Assembly (NCBI GenBank): GCA_963769765.1
Contig: CAVYNA010000004.1
Span: 682,001-746,000, forward strand
Reading direction: 5' to 3'
DNA from: Bog-756 sp963769765
Lineage (GTDB): Bacteria > Actinomycetota > Acidimicrobiia > Acidimicrobiales > RAAP-2
Length of the DNA stretch: 64,000 nt
Positions 8,183-17,166 of the stretch are shown one piece after another. Positions within the stretch are counted from its first letter, which is position 1; each line of letters starts with the position of its first letter. The notes below the pieces were generated by a model, which saw nothing but the letters and a program-made list of their open reading frames with translations, made no database searches and was not told the DNA's origin. The position numbers and the translations under genes are program-made.

Positions 8183-8674
8183 CTACGCGGACCGCTGGTC
8201 GTCGAGGATCACCTGGCGGAGGTGGTCGACGATGGCGAGCGAGCTGCCCACCGAGTGGATGACCCAGATGTCACCCTTTTCGAGGCGGAGCGCCCGTTGC
8301 TCCGCCGCCGGTCGGGACCCGGCGAGCTCCTCGAGCACGCTGAGGGCCACGTCGCCGTGGGTGCAGAGCACTGCGGACTCCCCCGCCATCCTCCCGATGA
8401 GCCGGATCGCGTCCTCGCCGTTCCCCTCGGCGAGCTCGTCCACGGACTCGACCGCCAAGGAGAGCGAGTCGGCCAGGGGACGGACGGTCTCGCAGCAGCG
8501 GACGTACGGGCTCGAGAGGATGCGCTGGGGGCGGTAGCCGGCCACCATCGAGACCAGTGCATCGGCCTGTGCACGACCACGCTTGGACAGCGGTCGCAGG
8601 AGGTCGTTTCCCTTGTACGCGCTGCGACGCCCGGCTCGGGCGTGGCGGACCAGAAGCAGCGGCACGGTCTGCAT
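8183..8674 (-). CDS. Histidine phosphatase, SixA-like
   Basis: A 163-residue member of the histidine phosphatase (phosphoglycerate-mutase-like) superfamily. The catalytic LVRHARAG motif is at residues 8-15, the second arginine region is ILSSPYVRCCETVRPL, and the second catalytic histidine is in LCTHGDV near residue 106. The short length and sequence are those of SixA-type phosphohistidine phosphatases. ATG 8674 places the motif at the usual distance from the N-terminus. It follows murL by 25 bp on the same strand but has no obvious link to it. An alpha-ribazole phosphatase (CobC) role is conceivable but less likely from sequence. Confidence 0.88.
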   Translation of the reverse strand: MQTVPLLLVRHARAGRRSAYKGNDLLRPLSKRGRAQADALVSMVAGYRPQRILSSPYVRCCETVRPLADSLSLAVESVDELAEGNGEDAIRLIGRMAGESAVLCTHGDVALSVLEELAGSRPAAEQRALRLEKGDIWVIHSVGSSLAIVDHLRQVILDDQRSA

Positions 8675-8756
8675 GCTGCCATGCCGGGCGGACCGGGTGG
8701 TCCACCGTGGCCGAAGTCCGAGGCCAGCAGGCGTGGCGGCGCCGGCGGGCGCCCGG

Positions 8757-9284
8757 TCAGCCTGTTCCGAACGGTCCGAGCGGTCCGGTGCCAGGGACGT
8801 CGATGCCGGGTCGCTCGGGGTGGGGGAAGACCTCGAGGGTCGCACCGTGCCGGGCGAGGGAGTGGTACCGGCGATCGCCGAAGCGCCAACGCCCACCCGC
8901 GAGCACCATGCGGTCGTGGTAGAGCCCGAAGGCGGTGGTGGTCCGACCAGTGTCACGGTGCTGGCGCAGCTCGCACATGTACAGCCGGCAGACCGCGTTC
9001 CCCGATCCCGCTCCGTCCGGGAAGACGACGTGCGCGTTGAGCACGACGAACTCGAAGAACTCGAACCGCTCGATGGCGCCGCCGATGAACTCGCCGACGG
9101 CCCGGCCACCGGCGAGGCGCAGCGGCTCGCCCACCCGACGGTCGATGACGACGGGGGCGTCGGGGACGAAGAGGTCCTCCATCTCGTCCCACGCCCGTCG
9201 GTTGACCACGTCCGCGTAGGCGTGCTGCAGGCGCCGCACCCCGGTGTCGTGAACGGCCTCGGCCAGCAGCTCCTCGTCGATCAC
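8757..9284 (-). CDS. SnoaL-like / NTF2-fold protein
   Basis: A 175-residue cone-fold protein of the SnoaL-like (NTF2-like) superfamily: RLQHAYADVVNRRAWDEMED at the N-terminus, then the curved sheet with VVFPDGAGSGNAVCRLYMCE and GRWRFGDRRYHSLARHG. Such proteins are small hydrolases, isomerases or dehydratases, or binding partners; no specific reaction can be assigned. The start is the GTG at 9284. It lies 28 bp downstream of the efflux operon on the same strand and may be read through from it. Confidence 0.8.
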   Translation of the reverse strand: MIDEELLAEAVHDTGVRRLQHAYADVVNRRAWDEMEDLFVPDAPVVIDRRVGEPLRLAGGRAVGEFIGGAIERFEFFEFVVLNAHVVFPDGAGSGNAVCRLYMCELRQHRDTGRTTTAFGLYHDRMVLAGGRWRFGDRRYHSLARHGATLEVFPHPERPGIDVPGTGPLGPFGTG

Positions 9285-9312
9285 GCGCGCACCCTACTCC
9301 GGGGGTCCTCCG

Positions 9313-11127
9313 TCAACCGCCGGCGCCACCGGCGGTGCCTCCCCCTCCGAGGCCACCGGTCCGCAACGCGCCGGCGCCGCCCGCGCCACCGAGGCCGCCG
9401 CCCAGCCCGAAGCGCCCGGTCACCGGCGTGGTCGACGGGAGGGGCTGGGAGAGGTCGGCGAGTACCACCTCGTCGCCGCGTGCGAGCCCCGAGTCGACCT
9501 GGGTCAAGAGATCGCCCACCGTGCCGACCGTCACCCGGGTGCGTTTCACCGTTCCGCCGGAGAGCACGCTCACCAGGTGGGTCGCCCCGACCGTCCGGAT
9601 CGCCGAGGAGGGGACGGTCAGCACGTCGACCGCGCTCCCGGTCACGATCGAGACCTGGGCGTCGGCTCCCGAGTACTGCCCGAGGCCATCGGCAGCGAGG
9701 GAGACCGTGACCGGGTAGGTCGTCGTCCCGGTCGTGCCCGTCGTGCCGAGTGCGCCGATCGAGGTGACCGTGCCGGCGAGCACGGAGCCGGTCACGTCGG
9801 GGGTCACGCGTGCACGCTGGCCCACCGCGACCTGGCCGATGTGGGTGACGGGCACGTTGACGACGGTCTCGAACGAGGTGCCGGAGCCGACGACCACGAG
9901 CGCGGGGGTGCTCGTCGCAGATCCCGCGGCCACCGAGCTCCCCGGTGCGATGGTGACGGACGCGACGGTTCCGGTGATGGGGCTCACCAGGGTCGCGTCG
10001 CCGAGAGCCTGTTCAGCGTTCGAGAGGTTGACCTGCGCTGCGTCGATGGATGCCTGGTCGACCGCGAGCTGCTGGGTGGTCGCGGCCCTGGCCTTCGATC
10101 CGGCAGCGCCCGGCGAGCCGCCGGCCGTGGCCTTGGGCTGCGTCGTCGTCGGCACGACGGTCGTCGTGGTCGTCGGCGCGACGGTCGTCGTGGTCGTCGT
10201 GGTCGTCGACGGGGAGTGAACCGGACCACCGCCGCCGGGCGCGCCGCTCGACGTCGGTGCCCCGAGCGCGGCGTTGAGGGCGGCCTCGTCCGCGTCGACC
10301 GTCTTGATGTCATTGGCGACCTGCGACTGCGCGGATGCGGCCTGGGCCAGTGCAGCCGAGCAGCTCTGCGGTCCGCCGGTGCCGCCCGGCACGGTCGTCG
10401 GGGGCGGGGAGCCTCCGGGTCCCGGCGTCGCCGGCGCCGATCCGCCGCAGGCCGCATTGGCGGCCCTCATGTCAGCCGTGGCCTGGAGGGAGTCCTGGTC
10501 CTCCACCTTCTGGTCGGCGACCAGTGTCCCCTGGAGCGTGGCGATCTGCTGGGCGCTGCCGGTGGGTTGACCGGATCCCGACGTGGACTGCCCGTTCGTG
10601 CCCGACGAGCCCGAGGCCGCGCCCTGGCCGACCGTCGAGGTCGAGGTCGAAGCGGTCTGGCTGGCCTCGTCGTTGGCGAGCGTGAGCTCGGCGCCGGCGA
10701 GGCTCGCCTGTTCCGTAACAACGGTCGCCTCGAGCGGTGCCGTCTCCAAGGTGGCGACAGTCTGCCCCCCACTGACCTGCTGGCCGACCGAGACGGAGAC
10801 CCCGGCGACCGTGCCGGCGACGCTGAATCGAAGTGACGCCTGGTTGGTCGGCGTGATCGTACCCACCGAGTCGAGCGACGAGACCGCTGTGCCGAGCGCA
10901 GCAGTCGCGGTCCGGTAGCCCGGAGCCGACGCCCCGGTCAGCGCCCAGGTCAGGACCGAGGCGACCACCACGATGGCGACGACGACCACCCGGAACGGTG
11001 TCAGCCACCCCGGTACCCTGCCGCTGCTCCCGACCCCGGCACCACCTTCTGCGAAGGGGAGATCGGCCGGCGCTGCCGACGTGGTGTGTGGTAGTTCGAG
11101 CGGGAGCACACGCTCCGGCTCAGGCAC
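9313..11127 (-). CDS. Membrane-fusion (HlyD/MacA-like) efflux adaptor, long form
   Basis: A 604-residue periplasmic-adaptor-type protein. After a Pro-rich cytoplasmic leader, a single membrane helix lies at about residues 44-63, followed by the biotinyl-lipoyl-like half-motif (VAGTVAGVSVSVGQQVSGG), a long helical hairpin with low-complexity Ser/Thr/Pro/Gly inserts including long threonine runs, then the second half-motif (SPITGTVASVTIAPGSSV), beta-barrel domains and a glycine-rich tail. The GTG at 11127 overlaps the stop of the lipoprotein gene by 8 nt. It is the second adaptor in the operon; in a monoderm it probably couples the ABC exporter to the cell wall or captures substrate. Confidence 0.88.
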   Translation of the reverse strand: MPEPERVLPLELPHTTSAAPADLPFAEGGAGVGSSGRVPGWLTPFRVVVVAIVVVASVLTWALTGASAPGYRTATAALGTAVSSLDSVGTITPTNQASLRFSVAGTVAGVSVSVGQQVSGGQTVATLETAPLEATVVTEQASLAGAELTLANDEASQTASTSTSTVGQGAASGSSGTNGQSTSGSGQPTGSAQQIATLQGTLVADQKVEDQDSLQATADMRAANAACGGSAPATPGPGGSPPPTTVPGGTGGPQSCSAALAQAASAQSQVANDIKTVDADEAALNAALGAPTSSGAPGGGGPVHSPSTTTTTTTTVAPTTTTTVVPTTTQPKATAGGSPGAAGSKARAATTQQLAVDQASIDAAQVNLSNAEQALGDATLVSPITGTVASVTIAPGSSVAAGSATSTPALVVVGSGTSFETVVNVPVTHIGQVAVGQRARVTPDVTGSVLAGTVTSIGALGTTGTTGTTTYPVTVSLAADGLGQYSGADAQVSIVTGSAVDVLTVPSSAIRTVGATHLVSVLSGGTVKRTRVTVGTVGDLLTQVDSGLARGDEVVLADLSQPLPSTTPVTGRFGLGGGLGGAGGAGALRTGGLGGGGTAGGAGG

Positions 11128-12019
11128 CCGTCGATGTCCCCGCAGCCGGCGCCGGCGCACCGCTTCTGAAGCCGAACCCCTGAATGCAGCCGTTCGGGCC
11201 GGGAGTGGAGACGGAGATCGAAGTGGCGGTGACCGCTCCCGTGGAGTCCGCCGGGCCGATCGCCCGGGCACACTGACCGACGACGAGGCTGGCCGGCGAT
11301 CCTGCACCCGTCGTCGTGAAGGTCGTCGAGGAGGTCAACGTGACGACCACCGCCGCGGTCTTCTGGTTGAGCGGATCGGTCTCCTCGACCGTCACTAACG
11401 AGCCGTTGACCGCGGTGACCGGACCGGTCGCGGCTCCGAAGGAGCCGTTGCCGAACCGCCGCGCCCCGGGCGGCCGGGTCACGCTGGGGGCCGACCCCCC
11501 TGGCGGAGTGGTGCCGGGCCGCCTGGAGAATGGCGGCCGTCCGGCAGAGCAGCTTCCCGAGGTCGGCTCCGACACCGAGACGGAGGTCGCGATGATCGGC
11601 TCGCCGAAGTTCGACGTGGTCGACGACCCTGACACCGGACGACCGAACGCCGAAACGCACGACCCGACCACGACGGCGGACGAAGTGGTCGGGACGGTCT
11701 GGCGGAACGTGGTGCTCGACGTGTAGTCGACCGTGGTCTGTCCAGTGGTCGGGTTCTGCACCTCGATCGACGCGCCGTTGACGGCGGCGATCGTGCCCGA
11801 GGTCCCCGGAACCTGTCGAGGCGCGCCCGTGCGGTTCGTCGGGACCGACGTCGACGAGGTCGTCGACGCCGAGGACGAGGAGCTGCATGCCGCGAGCACC
11901 AGGGATCCGACGCCGAGCACGCCGACCGCGAGCGCACGGCGTGCGGACGTGGTGGCCCCGACGCCCCAGAGCCGCGAGCTGCGGTGCTCGGTGTCAGTCG
12001 GGTTTGTCTTGGTGGTCAT
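11120..12019 (-). CDS. Lipoprotein with two DUF5666-like repeats
   Basis: A 299-residue exported lipoprotein: basic leader, hydrophobic stretch and lipobox LVLAAC with the lipidated Cys at residue 45, then a Ser/Thr linker. Two similar beta-rich repeats follow, one around GTIAAVNGASIEVQNPTTG and one around GPVTAVNGSLVTVEETDP, each ending in a VVGxC segment; this is the DUF5666 pattern. It lies inside the ABC efflux operon, between permease and second adaptor, so a role as an extracellular accessory or substrate-binding part is likely. The ATG at 12019 gives the signal peptide. Confidence 0.85.
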   Translation of the reverse strand: MTTKTNPTDTEHRSSRLWGVGATTSARRALAVGVLGVGSLVLAACSSSSSASTTSSTSVPTNRTGAPRQVPGTSGTIAAVNGASIEVQNPTTGQTTVDYTSSTTFRQTVPTTSSAVVVGSCVSAFGRPVSGSSTTSNFGEPIIATSVSVSEPTSGSCSAGRPPFSRRPGTTPPGGSAPSVTRPPGARRFGNGSFGAATGPVTAVNGSLVTVEETDPLNQKTAAVVVTLTSSTTFTTTGAGSPASLVVGQCARAIGPADSTGAVTATSISVSTPGPNGCIQGFGFRSGAPAPAAGTSTGA

Positions 12020-12075
12020 GGGTGTACCTTCTGCTTTCTTCTGCGGTTCGAAACCGTCAACGGGGTGGCAGGCCT

Positions 12076-13317
12076 TCACTCGTTCCGGAGGGCGTCGATC
12101 GGCGGGAGCCGCGCGGCTCTGCTCGCGGGGTAGACCCCGAAGCCGATGCCGATGGCGACCGCAACGGCGATTGCCCCGGCCGTCGCGGCCGGCGAGATGG
12201 CGATCGGGTTGGAGATGAAGTGCGGCAGGACGACCGCCCCGATCAGTCCGAGCACCGCACCGAGCAGCCCGCCGACCGAGCCGAGGACCGACGCCTCGAC
12301 GAGGAACTGGCGCCGGATGACCCTCGGCGTCGCGCCCAGGGCCTTGCGCAGCCCGATCTCCCGGACCCGCTCGGTGACCGAGACGAGCATGATGTTCATC
12401 ACGCCGATGCCTCCCACCAGCAACGAGATGCCGGCGATGCCGCCGAGCAGCACGGTGAGGGTCCGGTCGACCGAGGTCGCTGTCGAGAGCAGCGCGGTCG
12501 AGCTCACGATCGAGTAGTCCGCGTTCGCCGCCGTACTGATGCCGTGCAGGTTGAGGAGCTCGGCGTTCGCCTCCTGGTAGGCCGCGGTGAGCGTCGACGA
12601 CGACGTGGCCTCGAGCAGGATCTGGCTCACCGAGTTCCGGCTCGACCCACTGAAGAGCTGGGTCTGCGCGGTGGTCATCGGCACGATGGCCTGGTCGTCC
12701 TGGTTGGCAGTCGTGGACGCGCCCGACGACCCCACCGTGTTGAGCACACCGATGACCGACATGGGTACACCGCCGATGTCGACGCTCTGTCCGACCGGGT
12801 CGCGGAGGCCGAACAGGTCCTCGGCAGTCGTCGATCCGAGGACGACCACGTCCGCATGGGTTGCGAGGTCGTGCCCGGCGAGGAACCGGCCCTCGGTCAT
12901 CGAACGTCCCCGCACCGTGAGCCACGAGGGTTCCGTCCCGACCACCGTCGTCGTCCAGTTGGTCGTCCCGGCGACGAGCGTCGCCGACGAGTTGGTCGCC
13001 GGGGCGACGGCAGCGACGTCCGGGGCCACGACCTTCGAGGAGAGCGCATCGGCGTCACCGACGGTGAGGGTCGACGCCGATCCGAAGCCACCGCGGATGC
13101 CGGAGCTGGAGGTCGTGCTCCCCGGCGAGACGGTCAACAGGTTCGAACCCAGCGCCGAGATCTGCGCGCTCACCTGTTGTTGGGCGCCCTCACCGAGCCC
13201 CACCGTCAAGATGACCGCGGCGATCCCGATCATGATGCCGAGCACGGTCAGTCCCGACCGCAGTCGGTGGGTGAGCACCGCTTCGAGCCCCGTGCGGAGG
13301 GTTTCGAGGACGTTCAC
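12076..13317 (-). CDS. MacB/FtsX-type ABC transporter permease
   Basis: A 413-residue permease of the MacB type VII family: N-terminal membrane helix (GLTVLGIMIGIAAVILTVGL), a large extracytoplasmic domain (residues about 50-280), then three C-terminal helices with the conserved GGIGVMNIMLVSVTERVREI and GLRKALGA coupling region. The GTG at 13317 overlaps the ATPase stop (GTGA). With the ATPase it forms a mechanotransmission exporter for a drug, lipid or peptide; the substrate is unknown. Confidence 0.93.
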   Translation of the reverse strand: MNVLETLRTGLEAVLTHRLRSGLTVLGIMIGIAAVILTVGLGEGAQQQVSAQISALGSNLLTVSPGSTTSSSGIRGGFGSASTLTVGDADALSSKVVAPDVAAVAPATNSSATLVAGTTNWTTTVVGTEPSWLTVRGRSMTEGRFLAGHDLATHADVVVLGSTTAEDLFGLRDPVGQSVDIGGVPMSVIGVLNTVGSSGASTTANQDDQAIVPMTTAQTQLFSGSSRNSVSQILLEATSSSTLTAAYQEANAELLNLHGISTAANADYSIVSSTALLSTATSVDRTLTVLLGGIAGISLLVGGIGVMNIMLVSVTERVREIGLRKALGATPRVIRRQFLVEASVLGSVGGLLGAVLGLIGAVVLPHFISNPIAISPAATAGAIAVAVAIGIGFGVYPASRAARLPPIDALRNE

Positions 13318-14105
13318 CGCATTGCCCCCACGCCGTCGGTCGCGTCCGCCTCCACGATCCGCCCGTCACGGATCCGCAAGGTGCGCTCGGCGGCGCCGGC
13401 CACGTCCGCCTCGTGGGTGATGAGCACGACCGTGCGCCCGTTGCGGTGGAGCTCGTCGAGCAGGTCGAGCACGTCCCGTGCCGCGACGGAGTCGAGATTG
13501 CCGGTCGGCTCGTCGGCGAGGATGAGGTCCGGGTCGGTCACGAGCGCACGGGCCACCGCGACCCGCTGTTGTTGGCCGCCCGAGAGCTCACCCGGTCGGT
13601 GCTCCACGCGATCGGCGAGACCGACCCGGTCGAGCGCCTCGAGTGAGCGAGCCCGTCGGGCCGCGCGCTCCTCACCCGCGTAGACGAGCGGAAGCTCGAC
13701 GTTGCGCCAGGCCGAAAGCGACGGGAGCAGGTTGAACTGCTGGAAGACGAAGCCGATTCTTCGATTGCGCACGTGCGCGAGCGCGTCCTCGCTCATCGAG
13801 CTCACGTCTTCGCCGGCGAGCTGCACCGTTCCGGCCGTCGGGACGTCGAGGCACCCGAGGATGTGCATGAGGGTCGACTTTCCCGAACCCGATGGACCCA
13901 TCACCGCGACGTACTCCCCGTCTCGGATCTCGAACGACACGCCTCTCAGCGCGTCCACCTCGAGGGAGCCGCTCCGGTAGGTCTTCCATACGTCGTCGAC
14001 CCTGATGACCGGGACGTCGACTACCCGGTGAGTTGCGGTCGGCTCCACGACCACCTCGACGGTCGCGTCGAACCGGCCGGTTGTCCGGCCCGGCCGACTG
14101 GTCAT
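13314..14105 (-). CDS. MacB/LolD-type ABC transporter ATP-binding protein
   Basis: A 263-residue ABC ATPase. Walker A is GPSGSGKST near residue 72, the Q-loop is FVFQQFNLLPSL, the signature is LSGGQQQRVAVARAL, Walker B is LILADEPTGNLD and the H-loop is LITHEAD. These match the LolD/MacB class. An N-terminal extension of about 35 residues precedes the domain. Both gene ends overlap neighbours by 4 bp (14102-14105 with the first adaptor, 13314-13317 with the permease), so stoichiometric, coupled translation is expected. Confidence 0.95.
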   Translation of the reverse strand: MTSRPGRTTGRFDATVEVVVEPTATHRVVDVPVIRVDDVWKTYRSGSLEVDALRGVSFEIRDGEYVAVMGPSGSGKSTLMHILGCLDVPTAGTVQLAGEDVSSMSEDALAHVRNRRIGFVFQQFNLLPSLSAWRNVELPLVYAGEERAARRARSLEALDRVGLADRVEHRPGELSGGQQQRVAVARALVTDPDLILADEPTGNLDSVAARDVLDLLDELHRNGRTVVLITHEADVAGAAERTLRIRDGRIVEADATDGVGAMR

Positions 14106-15448
14106 CCGCCCGGCCCGCCACCGCCGAAGCCGCCGGCCCCGCCGCCGAACCCGCCAGCCCCGCCGCCGAAGCCGGCGCCACCAGCCCCGCCTCCACGCCC
14201 GAAGAGGCCGGTCGAGGCGCCACCCGGGGCGCCACGGAAGCTGACCTGGGTCACGGAGATGCGGTCACCCACTGCAAGGCCCGACGTGATCTGGGTCTGA
14301 CCCCCGGAGGCGACGCCGATGGTCACGCTCCGGGTGACCTTCTGGCCGTTCACCTCCAGGTCCACCGTCGTCCCGTTGCCGGTGTAGGAGATGGCCCCGG
14401 TGGGCACGACGATGACGTCCTGCAACTGGCGAACGATGATCGAGACGTTGGCGCTCGAGCCGCCGTAGAGGCCGGACGGGCTGCCGGTCACATCGATCAC
14501 CACGGGGAACGACGAGACGCCCGAGGTGGTGGTCGCGAGCAGTCCGACCGAGGCGACCGTGCCGTAGATCGGCGACGTCGAGCCCGACACCGCGATCGTC
14601 GCCTGGTCGCCCACCTGCACCTGGGCGACCTGGGTGCTGTTGACCGACGCGTTCACAACGTAGGAGCCGGTCGAGACGACCACGATCTGCGCCGACGCTG
14701 CGCTCGACCCCGAGCCCGAGGACCCGCTCCCCGCGGTGGAGGACGCTGCGCTCGACCCTGCACCGGTGCCGGATCCACCGGATCCCGACGCCGACGAGCT
14801 GCCCGCACCCGATGTCCCGCTGCCGCCCCCCGAGCCCGAGGACGACCCGCCCGACCCGGTCACCTGCTGCCCGATGGTCAGGCTGACCGCCGCGACGGTC
14901 CCCGAGATGGTCGAGGCGAGGGCCGCGTCCGCGAGGGAGGTCTGCGCGCTCGAGACCTGCGACCCGGCCGACGCGACATTTGCACTGTCCGACGCGAGCT
15001 GTGTCGACGAGGCGCCGTTGGCCTGGTCGGTGGCGAGGGTCGCCTGATCGTTTGCGAGCGTCGCCTGGGCGAGGGCGAGCGAGGCGGCGAGCGCCGAGTC
15101 GTCGACGGTCGCGAGCGTCTGACCTGCGTTGACGTTCTGCCCGACCGAGACGTCGACCGCGGTGACCCGACCGGAGACTGCGAAGTTGAGATCGGCCTGA
15201 CTGGCGGGCTCGACGGTCCCCGAGGACGAGACGGTCTGGGTGATCGTCCCGGTCGACACCGACTGGACCGTGGTGGTCGTCGTCACCCCGGTCGTCGCAG
15301 CCCCCGAGCTCTTCGTGGCGAGCCAGGTGCCGAGCCCGGCCGCGAGAAGCACGACCGCCCCCACGCCGGCGATCACACGTCGTCGCGTCGCCCGTGGCCT
15401 GTGCAAAGCTCGCACCCGCACCTCACTCCGTTCTTCCGCCGGCGTCAC
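14102..15448 (-). CDS. Membrane-fusion (HlyD/MacA-like) efflux adaptor, first of two
   Basis: A 448-residue adaptor that heads the efflux operon. Arg-rich leader, membrane helix at residues about 25-43, half-motif (AVSGRVTAVDVSVGQNVNAG), an Ala/Ser/Thr-rich helical hairpin with an inserted Gly/Ser-rich stretch, the second half-motif (TISGTVAAVSLTIGQQVTGS), then beta-barrel and MacA-like end domains, and a C-terminal tail made almost wholly of glycine, alanine and phenylalanine. The start is the GTG at 15448. Roughly 195 bp without a gene separate it from the amidase and probably hold the operon promoter, which I could not fix. Confidence 0.88.
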   Translation of the reverse strand: MTPAEERSEVRVRALHRPRATRRRVIAGVGAVVLLAAGLGTWLATKSSGAATTGVTTTTTVQSVSTGTITQTVSSSGTVEPASQADLNFAVSGRVTAVDVSVGQNVNAGQTLATVDDSALAASLALAQATLANDQATLATDQANGASSTQLASDSANVASAGSQVSSAQTSLADAALASTISGTVAAVSLTIGQQVTGSGGSSSGSGGGSGTSGAGSSSASGSGGSGTGAGSSAASSTAGSGSSGSGSSAASAQIVVVSTGSYVVNASVNSTQVAQVQVGDQATIAVSGSTSPIYGTVASVGLLATTTSGVSSFPVVIDVTGSPSGLYGGSSANVSIIVRQLQDVIVVPTGAISYTGNGTTVDLEVNGQKVTRSVTIGVASGGQTQITSGLAVGDRISVTQVSFRGAPGGASTGLFGRGGGAGGAGFGGGAGGFGGGAGGFGGGGPGG

Positions 15449-15642
15449 GCGGCCGCGGCTGGCTCCGCGGACGAAGGGCGCCCGGTCGGTGCGGCGATGA
15501 CCGCAGGGCCAGCCAATCCGACCAACCTTGAGGGCGGTCGAGCGTCAGCTGTGGGTCACCTGTGAGCGACCGCGAATCGTGAACGCCCAGATCGGCGAGG
15601 GCGGCGGCGCAAACGCGGCGCCGGTGAGGCGACGGGCGCCGG

Positions 15643-17049
15643 TCAGACCGGTGACGGTCGGCGGTCGGCCCAGGGGTGGGCCGCCTCGAGCTGGGACGCG
15701 AGCCGGATCAGGCGCGCCTCCTCCCAGGGGCCACCGACCACCTGGACCCCGACGGGCAGACCGGACGGCGAGGTGTGCAGCGGGAGCGAGATGGCCGGCT
15801 GACCGCTGACGTTGAACATCGAGGTGAAGATGGCCATCTGCAGGACGGGCAGGGCCGGTCCGTCGAGCGCCGCGTGCGCGGCGTCGAGCACGACCCCGGC
15901 CTCGGGCGGCTCGATGGACATCGTGGGCGTCACCAGCAGGTCGAACTCGCTCCCCCACCGCCCGGTGAACCAGCGGCTGAACCGCTGCAGCTGGTGGACG
16001 GCCCGCACGTAGCTGAGGCTGTCGACCCCTTCGGCGATCACATGTGCCGCCCGCACATGGGGCTCGGTCCGCTCCCAGTCCACGTCGTCGTGGTCGGCGA
16101 GACCGGAGTTGACCAGCGCCATGAACCAACCGACGACCTCGTCGGGCAGGGTGAGCTCGGACGGTTCGACGACGTGGCCGAGGTCCTCCAGCATCGCGCC
16201 GGCACCCTCGGCCGCGGCGACGCACGAGTCGTCGACGGGCAGTCCGAACGGTGCGGTCGTGACGAGTCCGATCCGGAGAGGTCCGGGGTCGGCGCCGACC
16301 TCCTCGAGGAAGGGGCGGTCGGGGGCGGGCGCGTTGTACCAGCACCCCCGGTCCACACCGCTGATCACGTCGAGCAGGGCCGCGGTGTCGGTCACGTCGT
16401 TGGTCACGACCCCTTCGACCGCGCCGCCCTCCCAGGCGGTGTAGTGCGCCGGGACGCGACCGCGGCTGACCTTGAGCCCGACGAGCCCGCAGCACGAGGC
16501 GGGGATACGGACCGAGCCACCCCCGTCGTTCGCGTGGGCGACGGGGAACATCCCCGCTGCGGTCGCAGAGGCGGCCCCTCCCGAGGAGCCACCGGGGGTG
16601 TGCGCCGGACTCCAGGGGTTGCGCGAGATGCCGTACCGGACGTTCTCCGCCGCGGTGATCGGCCCGAATTCGGGCGTGTTGGTCCGTCCCGTGAGCACGA
16701 AACCGGCCCGGGCGAAGGCCTCGACGACCAGCTCGCTCTCGTCCGAAGGGGCGTCGCTCACCGCGGCGGATCCATAGGTCGTCGGCCAACCCTCGACCGG
16801 GGTCAGGTCCTTGATCGGGATCGGCACGCCGTGGAACGGACCGAGCTCCCCGGCCGGCGCCTTCACCACCTCCTCGGTCGCGCGGCGCGCGGCATCCCGG
16901 GCCTCGTCGTCGTTGCGCCAGATGACGGCGTTGAGCCCGGGGTTGAGCCGATCGGTCTGTTCGAGGCAGGCTTCGAGGACTTCGCTCGGGCTCACCCGTC
17001 GAGCCCGGATATCGTCGGCCAGGTTGCATGCACTGCGGAGTTCGGTCAC
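15643..17049 (-). CDS. Amidase (amidase-signature family)
   Basis: A 468-residue amidase-signature hydrolase. The Ser-cisSer-Lys triad is visible: Lys in FHGVPIPIKDLTP near residue 80, and the Gly/Ser-rich segment HTPGGSSGGAASATAAGM near residues 150-170. It cleaves an amide to acid plus ammonia or amine; GatA is unlikely since no GatB/C is near. The GTG at 17049 is chosen because a TAGCGT -10 box lies 7 nt before it, implying a leaderless transcript. It is divergent from the aldo/keto reductase at 17167. Confidence 0.92.
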   Translation of the reverse strand: MTELRSACNLADDIRARRVSPSEVLEACLEQTDRLNPGLNAVIWRNDDEARDAARRATEEVVKAPAGELGPFHGVPIPIKDLTPVEGWPTTYGSAAVSDAPSDESELVVEAFARAGFVLTGRTNTPEFGPITAAENVRYGISRNPWSPAHTPGGSSGGAASATAAGMFPVAHANDGGGSVRIPASCCGLVGLKVSRGRVPAHYTAWEGGAVEGVVTNDVTDTAALLDVISGVDRGCWYNAPAPDRPFLEEVGADPGPLRIGLVTTAPFGLPVDDSCVAAAEGAGAMLEDLGHVVEPSELTLPDEVVGWFMALVNSGLADHDDVDWERTEPHVRAAHVIAEGVDSLSYVRAVHQLQRFSRWFTGRWGSEFDLLVTPTMSIEPPEAGVVLDAAHAALDGPALPVLQMAIFTSMFNVSGQPAISLPLHTSPSGLPVGVQVVGGPWEEARLIRLASQLEAAHPWADRRPSPV

Positions 17050-17056
17050 CTCGACG

Positions 17057-17062
17057 ACGCTA
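17057..17062 (-). promoter_or_regulatory. -10 box of a leaderless promoter for the amidase
   Basis: TAGCGT on the minus strand lies 7 nt before the GTG of the amidase, the spacing at which actinobacterial transcripts start on the start codon itself. No good -35 box is visible. Confidence 0.45.
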
Positions 17063-17166
17063 CAGGGCCGACCACCGGCGCTCCATCGGGATCGCCGGTG
17101 GTGACGGGGCTCCGGCCCCGCAGCGATGGCACGGACGGGCATCGGGCACCACGATCGGAGGTCGAC

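Noticed and set aside
8183..8674. SixA-like phosphatase as the missing alpha-ribazole phosphatase CobC
   Set aside because: It is 18 kb from the cobamide operon, not under the riboswitch, and its sequence is closer to SixA-type proteins; superfamily membership alone is not evidence.
10140..10215. GTC/GTG-rich direct repeats that look like a minisatellite
   Set aside because: They are in frame in the second adaptor and encode a threonine-rich linker; imperfect and explained by low-complexity coding.
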